Source: Nageia nagi
Lineage: Eukaryota; Pinophyta
Direction of reading: 5' to 3'
Length of the DNA stretch: 64,000 nucleotides
Assembly: GCA_050084985.1 (NCBI GenBank)
Contig: JBITNC010000002.1
Span: 23,064,001 to 23,128,000 of the forward strand
Below, piece by piece: positions 56,319-64,000 of the stretch; the first letter of the stretch is position 1; each line of letters begins with the position of its first letter. Made by a program: the position numbers and the translations under genes. Under the pieces are notes generated by a model. That model was not told the DNA's origin. It made no database searches and was given only the letters and a program-made list of their open reading frames with translations.

Positions 56319-58661
56319 GACTAAGTCTCTAGGGGGAGCTTCTTATGTTCTGACCTTCATTGATGACTTCAGCAGGACATTTGGTTATCTACTTGAGCAT
56401 AAGGATCAAACTTTTGACAGGTTTAAAGACTTCAAGGCTCTTGTTGAAAATCAAACTGATTTTAAGATCAAGATGCTGAGATCTGATAATGGGGGTGAGT
56501 ATAATAGTAATGAGTTTAATGACTATTATGTTAAACATGGGATCAAGCGATAATTCATAATCCTTTACACCCCTCAACAAAATGGAGTTGCTAAAAGGAA
56601 GAATCGAACCATTATGGAAATGGCAAGATGCATGTTAGTTAACCTTCCTAATTTCTTATGGGGTGAAGCTATTCACACTGCTATTCACACCCTAAATAGG
56701 TGTCCTACTAAAGCAGTTGAAGGTAAAACTCTATATGAAGCATGGACAGGAAAGAAACCTAACATCTCACACTTTAGGGTCTTCGGTTGTGATGCATTTG
56801 CCTTCATTACCTCAGAGAAAAGAAAGAAGTTGGATAAAAGATCAGAAAAATGCATCTTTGTGGAGTATGATAATCAACATAGAGGTTACAAGCTCTACTC
56901 CTCATCCCATAAAATAGTCTTTGTTTCTAGGGATGTCAAGTTCAATGAACTTCCTAAGGATACGACTTCTCATGCTGAGGTGTCTGATTCAGATGATTCT
57001 TCGCCTACACCTAACTGGTTGGATGATAATGTAGGGAAGTCACCACAAGAGCAAAATTCTCCAACTCAGAGAATTACAAGGAGTATGACCTTGAATAAAT
57101 CTTTATTTGCTAAAATTGATAATACGAATGAGCCATCAACCTTCAAAGAAGCTTCCAAGCAAGAGTGTTGGATGGAAGCTATGAAAGTTGAGTATGAGGC
57201 GCTCATGAAAAATGAAACTTGGGATTCGGTTCCTTATCCCAAGGAGAAAAATGTGATTGGAAATAAATGGATATACAAGGTCAAGTACAATTCTGATGGA
57301 GAAATTAAAAAATACAAAGTAAGGTTAGTGGCCAAAGGATTCACTCAAAAATATGGTATTGATTATGAGGAAACCTTTGCTCTTGTGGCCAAGATGCCTA
57401 CTGTCAGGATAATCCTTGCTCTTTCTGCAGCTCAAGGATGGAAAGTTTTTCAACTTGATGTCAAGAGTGCATTTCTTAATGGTGACTTAGATGTAGAAAT
57501 CTACATGAATCAACCAGAAGGATTTATTCTAGAAGGAAAAGAGTCTTTTGTGTGCAAGCTAAAGAAGTCTTTGTATAGACTTAAGCAAGCACCTAGAGCA
57601 TGGTACAAGAAAATTTCAAGATTCTTTGCAGATATTGGTTTTTCTAAGTGCTTCTCTGACTTAGATCTCTATGTACTCAATCAAGGAAAAGACATGGTCT
57701 TAATTCTCCTTTATGTGGATGATCTTCTCATAACTGGCAATAATATTGAAATCATCCGAGATTGCATATCCAAACTGAAGGTAACATTGGGTCTATTGCA
57801 TTACTATCTTAGATGTAAGTATACCAACACAAAGATTGTACTTATCTTAGTCAATCTAAGTATATATCAGACATCTTACAAAATTTTGGAATGGAGGAGT
57901 GTAGATATGTTGCAATACCTGTTTCTCTTGAAATCATTATATCTCTGAGCTCAGATTCTCAGTTGGCTGATGCTACAGCTTATAGGCAATTGATTGGTAG
58001 TCTTCTGTATCTGACTATCTCTCGACTTGATATTGCCTTTGCAGTGAATCTGATGGCACGATTCATGCAAAAACCATATGTTAAGCACCTCAATGTTGTT
58101 AAGCAAATATTGAGGTATGTGGCAGGGATAAAGGATCTTGCTCTTAAGTATTCCAAAGTGCCCTCGATTGTTCTCTCAGGGTTCTCAGATTCTGATTATG
58201 GCAGAGATAGAGATGATAGAAAATCAACCTCTGCATATGTGTTCAGCATTGGTTCAGGTGCTATCTCTTGGGCTTCCAAGAAGCAACCTACTGTGACTCT
58301 TTCTACCATCGAAGCCGAATATCAAGCCATGTCTATTGCCACCCAGGAAGCTATTTGGTTGAGGCATCTTCTGAACGAAATTGGGTATGTGCAAAATGGC
58401 CCATCTCTTATTTCTTCAGATAATCAATCAGCTATCTCTTTGGCTAAGAATCCTGTGTTCCATCAGAGAACCAAACATGTGGAAATCCAAGCCCATTTTA
58501 TTAGGGAGAAAGTTCTAGATGACATCATACACTTGGAGTATTGTCCATCTACTGTAAACTCCACTGATTTATTCACCAAGCCCCTTCCTGAAGCTCAGTT
58601 CAGCAAGCTTAGGGATTCTCTCGGGTTGGTGAAGTTGCCCTCAAGGGGGAGTGAAGTTTGA
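56319..58661 (+). pseudogene. Integrase core-RT-RNase H of C
   Basis: The integrase core continues after the TAG (FIDDFSR, RSDNGGEY at about 56480, QQNGVAKRKNRTI), with a TAA near 56551 where G has CAA. The longest frame (56614-57948) covers the integrase C terminus and RT: FQLDVKSAFLNGDL near 57448, YVDDLL at about 57712. Near 57790 a 15-bp in-frame loss and then a one-base loss shift the frame. RNase H continues in 57891-58661 (LIGSLLYLTISR, DSDYGRDRDDRKS, DNQSAISLAKN, DLFTKPLPEAQ). About 90% like G by eye but with more defects. Confidence 0.93.
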
Positions 58662-59463
58662 ACTTTTGTTAGTGATGACAACTTCACCTCTAAGAGGCTC
58701 TTTTTTGTTGTTATATAGTGTTGATTATGATATACCTTCGTGGTAAGTTTGCTCTGCGTGAGAAACTTGTTGTACATTTTATACCTCTATGGTAAGTTTG
58801 CTTTGCGTGAGAAACTTGTTGTACATTTTATACCTCCGTGGTAAGTTTGCTCTACGTGAGAAACTTGTTGTACAATTTTTTGAGCATATAATTGATATAC
58901 CTCCGTGGTAAGTTCGCTCTATGTGAGGAACTTCTTGTACATTTTATATCTCCATGGTAAGTTTGCTTTGCATGAGAAACTTGTACAATTTTTTTATGCT
59001 CTATTAATAATCAACACATGTCTATATACAACAAGTGACTATGAGTGATGGCTTGGCATCTCCGTGATGACTTATAGTGCACCATTGATCAGTTATTTAT
59101 AAGATGGCATTATTTGATTCGCTTATTTGAATATATGATGCATCTAACTAATTTTGTTCATGAGTTGCTTATAGCATGTAGGATCTTCTTCAGAAATGCA
59201 GGTTACTCACCTTGTGTAAGCAAGCTCATGGAGACTCACATGTCAGCTTAAAGTTGATCAACTACTATGTACAGTGAAACCAGTTGTGGTTAATGATTGT
59301 ATTGTAAACCATTTTGTCAAATGGTAACGTAGTGAGTCTCAAACTAGTTCTCAAAAAGATTCTCAAATATGTAAATGTTCTCATCTCCGCTTGTATCTCT
59401 ATGGAGGAGAACTCTCTCTCTTCTCTCTTCTACGCTCTATCCCAATATTGCATTAAGGGGGAG
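58662..59463 (+). other. 3' noncoding region of C with hairpin array and polypurine tract
   Basis: Holds the five-unit hairpin array (58731-58990), the GATGACTTATAGTGCACC block near 59064, the stem at 59308-59325 and the polypurine tract AAGGGGGAG at 59455-59463. Confidence 0.8.
58731..58990 (+). repeat. Five-unit hairpin array in 3' region of C
   Basis: Same unit as in G: TACCTCCGTGGT, stem, loop CTCTGCGTGA, stem, TTGTACA. Stems include AAGTTT/AAACTT (four units) and the paired variant AAGTTC/GAACTT (one unit near 58908-58931). C has five units and G seven, so the array expands or contracts. Confidence 0.85.
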
Positions 59464-59954
59464 TGTTAGAATTTGTAATGAAATATTGTGAATATCTAAA
59501 CTCCTTGTAAATTCAATTACTCACTTAAAGGATATTTAGATACCTTAAGGGATTAATTGAATTCTTTATTATGTAGACTTTGACCTTACCATGTGGTTAG
59601 TTGGTAGGTTAAAGTTAGGTAATACATTTATTGTAACCCTAACCTTACCCTTGGGTTAAAGGGAGGTTAGGGAGGAGCTCTCATGCTATAAATAGAGGGC
59701 CTCTCCTCTTGTAAAATAACTAAGTTTTTGGAGTAAGATTACTCTACTAGTTTGTGTAGGAGAGAAAGGAATTGTTGTAAGAGGGTGCATAGATTGAGAA
59801 TTGAGATCTAGTTGTGGATGTACTCCCAAGGAGGGAGGAACCACATTATATTTGTGTTATCTTGTGTGAATGGTGTTATTAGCTTGTAGATGTTGAATGA
59901 TTGAGTTTCCTATAGTCTTGGACCTTGAGGATTAATGTAGATCTAATTCCTTCA
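59464..59954 (+). repeat. 3' LTR of element C
   Basis: 491 bp, the same length as 50774-51264, with about 11 differences by eye. It is followed by the target duplication aaatt. Confidence 0.95.
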
Positions 59955-59959
59955 AAATT

Positions 59960-60720
59960 TACATTGCCCATGGATTAAAATACCCTTTTTTTGGGTGGAA
60001 TTAGACCACTTGTTTTGTATATTTAAGTATAAAAAATTATTATCGATACCTCATATTTGATTATTGGAATTCTTTACACTCCAAATGCAATTTCATGGAT
60101 TGCAATGGTAGTAAGATATGCACAAAATGGATTTTCATCGATCAAAGAGTAAGTGAAAATGGGTTTTTATCTATCAAAGAGTAGTTGAAAATGGGTTTTC
60201 ATCGAATGTTGTTGTTGTTATGATTGTGTTGGTAGACATGTATGCTTAATTTCAAAGAATACATGAATATCGATAAATTATTTAACATGGTAGCTATTGA
60301 AGAAGGTATGGGCATCCATTAAAGAATAGTTGAAAATGGGTTTTCATCGAATGTTATTGTTATGTTTGCCTTGGTATACATGTATACATAATATCGTAAA
60401 AATATTTGACAAGATGCAAATTCATCGATTGTAAATCATGCAAAAACACGAACATTTCTCTATTAAAGGACCACCATGTTTTTCATGATACACAACATAA
60501 ATGAGTTTCTTAAAAAATATTTATTCCTTATCAAGAATCAATTTCATGGACTACAATGGTCTTGGGATATGCAAAACATGGATTTTCATCAACTGTTGTT
60601 GTTGTGAGTGCCCGATAGACATGTATGCAAAATATCCTTTTTATTTGACAAGACGCATGGTGTAAATGCAAATTCATCAATTGTAAATCATACAAATACA
60701 ATAAAAAGGGTTTTCAGTAC
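59960..60720 (+). pseudogene. PPR relict, third part, repeated fragments
   Basis: Very degraded PPR motifs: ISWIAMVVRYAQNGFSS near 60090, VLVDMYA near 60225 and ISWTTMVLGYAKHGFSS near 60540. The motif GGGTTTTCATCGAATGTTGTTG and neighbours recur at about 60140, 60195 and 60340, so small tandem duplications occurred. It continues the relict interrupted by H and C. Confidence 0.6.
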
Positions 60721-60939
60721 TTACTTTTGCAGTTCGAGTGGATTTTGATGCAGGGAATACTATTTATTACATGTTCTTCAAAGTTCCTTTGGTTGGGGTT
60801 TCAAGGTTAACTGAGTGAAATGAGATAGGGTTTTGGGGTATTTTATGGTTTGAAATGAGCCCACTAGCTTCAATTAATGGTACATCCTTGATGTTGTGAA
60901 GTTAAATGGCCTTGGGAAGTGCGATCCATTTTTTTCTTC

Positions 60940-61470
60940 AAATTTTTGTTTACATATTCACAAATCTAATATGAAATTTGTAGTATCACGAATACATGGT
61001 CTTTTTTGTTTCACGAAACTAATATTGAATTTTAGTTTTACGAATACACCATAAAGATTTTTTTTTTTTTAAATATAGGTTTACATATTCACGAAACTAA
61101 TGTTATATAAATATGCGATCTTTTTTGTTGTCTACAAATTCATGAAACTAATATTGAATTTTAGTAGTATCACGATTATGTGATCTTTTTTATTGTCTGC
61201 AAATTCATGAAACTAATTTTAAATTTTAGTTTTGCGAATATACCATGAAGTTTTTTTTTAAAATATACGTTTAAATGTTAGTTTCGCGAATATGATATAT
61301 TATTTTAACGAATATTCAATATTTAAAAAAAATGTAGGTTAACATATTCACGAAACTAACATGAAGCATTAGTTTTATGAATATGACATATTATTTTAGT
61401 AAATATGTACACATTAAAAAAACTTACGTGCATATTCATGAAACTATGTAGTTTAGCTTCGCAAATATGT
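60940..61470. repeat. Tandem direct and inverted copies of a 13-bp motif
   Basis: The motif TTCACGAAACTAA and its reverse complement (TTAGTTTCGCGAA-like) recur about a dozen times with 30-60 bp spacing, separated by T- or A-rich tracts. No coding potential. Could be a decayed satellite or the inner part of a foldback element. Confidence 0.65.
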
Positions 61471-62725
61471 AGCCACTTTTTTTTTTTTAATATTAAGTCC
61501 AATGGATTAAAGTCACAAATATAATCAAATCTTCGTCAAAAAGGATCAAAAAAACGGACAAAGCCTACAAAATTTACCAACCGAAGGTATCATTAGGTCC
61601 CGTGTTCCATTCCTACTATAAGACATACATGCTATGTAATGGCCTACTAGAAGTATCTCTCCCATAGATCACTTGATCTCAAGTGGACATTAATATAATT
61701 TACCTTTACCTTTTTTACAAAGGTTGAGAAAAAATCCTGTAACTAGACAACTCCTTATGTCATTTAGATATCACATTATAATAATGTTATGATAAACCTT
61801 ATAATATATAATATTTTGTTGAGACTTGATTTTTTTAAGTTGGTAGTACATCTTTTCTAATTTATACTTGAAAATTAAGTCCCGTATGTCCCGTCAAAAT
61901 CATCGAAAATCGCACTAGACCACATCCAAAGGCTAACACAATTGCCTTTATTTTTTTATTCCTAACACTACTATTTTTTTACTGGTAAACAGTTCACCTC
62001 TATTGGTTCCACTTATATATAATCTTAACCAGTTCATCCCTCTGGGCCAGTCCTCCCTAAAATATCTCGTGGTCGATTGTGCATAGGAGGAAACAGAACG
62101 CCGAAGACGGTAAAATTGGTCGCAACGAATTGAACAAACACACCATAGCACTATGGGCAAACATCTTTTGCGAAGTGACGCCCTTTACCAGGTAACCTGT
62201 ATGCACATACTTATATTTGCACATAATTATTACTGTTTTCTTTCTGGGTTTGATTAGTGAAATTCAGGGATCAAATTTGAAGGGCATCGAATATGGAAAA
62301 CATCCTATTTCATCTTTTGTATGTGCTTCCACCAGTACTCATATCTATTTGCCTAAATTTAGATATCTAATACATTATTTATGGATAACTATTGACAAGA
62401 TAAGATCAGAATGAAAATTAGATAAGCATAAGACCACCCACACAAAAGATAAACAAACATTCGAAAGAAAAAAATACATTCTGCTATTAGATATTTATTT
62501 AAATACTGTTGGGTACAGACATGGTTCGCATATTTTAACTTTTCTAGTATGAGGTCAGCTAGATATATATATATATTACGTCAAAGGACACAAGATGTCA
62601 TGCGTCCATTTCAACCATTAGACTTAGATCACTCAACAAAAACCACTTCACCCATACTCCATCCATTTTAGAATCAATCACAGTTCATCTAAAGAAATCC
62701 AACAGTTGTCTTGTAGAAAATAGGA
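61471..62725. other. Intergenic DNA, nothing firmly recognised
   Basis: About 1.25 kb. Short frames at minus 61948-62160 and plus 62217-62414 show no family resemblance. The 61.95-62.18 kb part has a more even base composition than its surroundings. A short (TA)n run lies near 62562-62574. Confidence 0.5.
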
Positions 62726-63226
62726 TCACACAATTAATGTCATTGTAAACAGACATTTACAACTGCACTGATAGTAATTGTGAGCCCCAGGATCAATCTT
62801 ATAAAAATCAGTTCTTCAGTCCCAGCATACAAGAATCATGTGCTCTACTGAGTATACAACAATAGTCTAGAATCCATAAACCTGGTGTGATCTTCTCACA
62901 CAGGATTCTAGATTTAATCCATTATTTTAGGCTAACACTGCCATATCCCAGACCCAAACCACCTGCAGTGCTGATCTGCAGGGAACCTGTTGTAATTGCC
63001 CTCAAACAGATTGCTTTTACATGGATCCAAAGGCTCTATTTATAGTCTTATACAGAATTCATTAGACCACCTAATCTTAGTCCATCCCTCGCCTAATCTT
63101 TAAGTTAGATGAGTATTGATATGGTTGCTGATATGCTAGATAGTGGAGTAGATGAGGTTTGATAATGCACCAACCAAATCTGATTTTAGTCACTTGATAT
63201 AATGAAGTAAATAGTACATTCCAACA
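62726..63226 (-). repeat. 3' LTR of TRIM-like element
   Basis: On the minus strand begins TGTTGGAATGTACTATTT. It shares about 300 bp with the right LTR and has no copy of the right LTR's first 270 bp (63427-63696), so its outer end is lost or diverged. Confidence 0.75.
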
Positions 63227-63426
63227 TCCTTCCTTAAATTTTTTTGAATGCTGGTATCATCTTCAAAACTTGAAGTACCGAAAACTTATCTCATGAGTAT
63301 CCTTATGGACATCACTCCATCTTACCGGATTACATGAGTGCCAACTACTGTAATCGCTAAATTAAATAGGAAATGATGCTAACTATGAGGTTCACTCATT
63401 CAGTGTTGCAATTCTCTGATACCAAT
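63227..63426 (-). other. Interior of TRIM-like element (PBS and PPT only)
   Basis: 200 bp. The minus-strand primer site ATTGGTATCAGAG (63414-63426) lies next to the right LTR and a purine tract lies next to the left LTR. No room for any protein domain. Confidence 0.78.
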
Positions 63427-64000
63427 TGTGGAAGATTTAGAGAACAGAAATAAAAAAAACAGAGTGTACAAACAATTGCTCAGCGCTTGTATTACCTTCT
63501 CATACATCTCTTGTCACACAACATTACATATTTCTAAATGTATTACAAACAGGAGGTTGAAAACAAGATAACTACAATCTGATGAGACATGATAAACATG
63601 ATAACAATATGAGCTGGAGAAACCGTGTCTTCCTCGCCAACATTTAAAGCTGTGTAGTTGAGGCTGCAATTGTTTTTTCCCACATTTGGGGCTGTGTAGG
63701 ATCACACAATTGAAGTCATTGCAAATAGGCATTTACAACTGCACTGATACTAAATGTGTCCAGGATCAATCTTATAAAATCAGTTCTTCAGGCCCATCAT
63801 ACAAGAATCATGTCCTCTGCTGAGCGTACAACAATAATCTAGAATCCTTAAACCTGGTGTGATCTTCTCACATTGAATTCTAGATTCAATCCATCATTGT
63901 AGAATAACACTGCCATATCCCAAACTACTATCCAAAACAACCTGCTGTGCTGATCTGCAGGGAACCTATTGTGATTGCCCACAACCAGATTGCTTTTACA
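63427..64000 (-). repeat. 5' LTR of TRIM-like element (partial)
   Basis: Minus-strand end TCTTCCACA next to the primer site. The LTR continues past the window edge, so it is at least 574 bp long. The short frame 63514-63732 within it is not a gene. Confidence 0.75.

Larger units (their letters stand above)
50774..59954 (+). mobile_element. Copia element C, complete structure, with captured host fragments
   Basis: Best complete copy of the family: 5' LTR, exact primer site, 3.4-kb leader/intron, gag, PR, INT, RT, RH, hairpin array, polypurine tract and 3' LTR. Exact 5-bp duplication aaatt (50769-50773 and 59955-59959). The 491-bp LTRs differ at about 11 positions by eye, roughly 2%, so it is older than G. 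A handful of stops and one RT frameshift disable it. The leader holds fragments of two unrelated host genes. Confidence 0.95.
62726..64000 (-). mobile_element. TRIM-like LTR element, running off the window
   Basis: Minus-strand element with a left (3') LTR ending at 63226 and a right (5') LTR starting at 63427 and leaving the window. The interior is only 200 bp. It starts with a purine tract complement (TCCTTCCTTAAATTTTTT) and ends with the primer-site complement CTCTGATACCAAT. The LTRs match over about 300 bp (62726-63030 with 63697-64000). The left LTR shows a TATA box complement (CTATTTATAG, near 63038) and is truncated at its outer end relative to the right. Tiny interior plus PBS and PPT is the TRIM layout; a deletion derivative of a larger element is the alternative. 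Confidence 0.8.

Overview
The window is eukaryotic, AT-rich plant DNA made almost entirely of nested, mostly decayed transposable elements. Evidence for a plant: Ty1/copia and Ty3/gypsy chromodomain retroelements primed by initiator tRNA-Met (TGGTATCAGAGC), a pentatricopeptide (PPR) pseudogene with PLS-type motifs, a DUF659/hATC transposon and a plant-mobile-domain relict. The density, depth of nesting and age spread suit a large genome such as a gymnosperm, but the sequence does not prove that. I see no intact host gene, rRNA, tRNA or CRISPR array.

Layout. 1-3621: 3' part of a decayed copia element (A). 3622-23493: copia E, whose leader is broken by a chromovirus (4004-8992) and a solo LTR (9297-9826) and whose integrase is broken by a minus-strand non-autonomous relative, D (12351-20959). 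24234-42730: copia F with a perfect 5-bp target duplication (TSD; atgat), carrying a hAT transposon in its RT (30069-34366, 8-bp TSD gtttggaa) and a young copia element, G, in its 3' LTR (36470-42590, TSD ctaag, LTRs without a visible difference). 43.6-46.1 kb: a mobile-domain relict and a minus-strand gene relict with tandemly repeated exons. 46124-46585: solo LTR. 46.6-60.7 kb: relict PPR locus split by a coding-poor LTR element, H (47331-50447), and by copia C (50774-59954, TSD aaatt). 60.9-61.5 kb: inverted-repeat-rich tandem DNA. 62.7-64.0 kb: a TRIM-like element running off the window.

The most interesting object is the copia family represented by A, C, D, E, F and G. Three features stand out. 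(1) C and F keep a conserved splice-donor-like TTGAG|GTAAA soon after the primer-binding site and an acceptor-like pyrimidine-TAG directly before gag, so the 2.2-3.4 kb 'leader' looks like an intron. D and G keep only the donor. (2) That intron holds different cargo in each copy. In C it contains an antisense fragment of the ALG8 glucosyltransferase gene and a sense fragment of an ABHD11-like hydrolase gene; G has a GC-rich block, F a hairpin minisatellite and D another unrelated block. (3) The 3' noncoding region of G and C holds an array of 5-7 hairpin units with a near-constant loop and stems that change in compensating pairs, which suggests a selected RNA structure.

No element is clearly autonomous. 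G is rearranged inside yet has apparently identical LTRs, so a rearranged copy may itself have moved recently. All reading was by eye; homology calls rest on motif recognition and no search was run.
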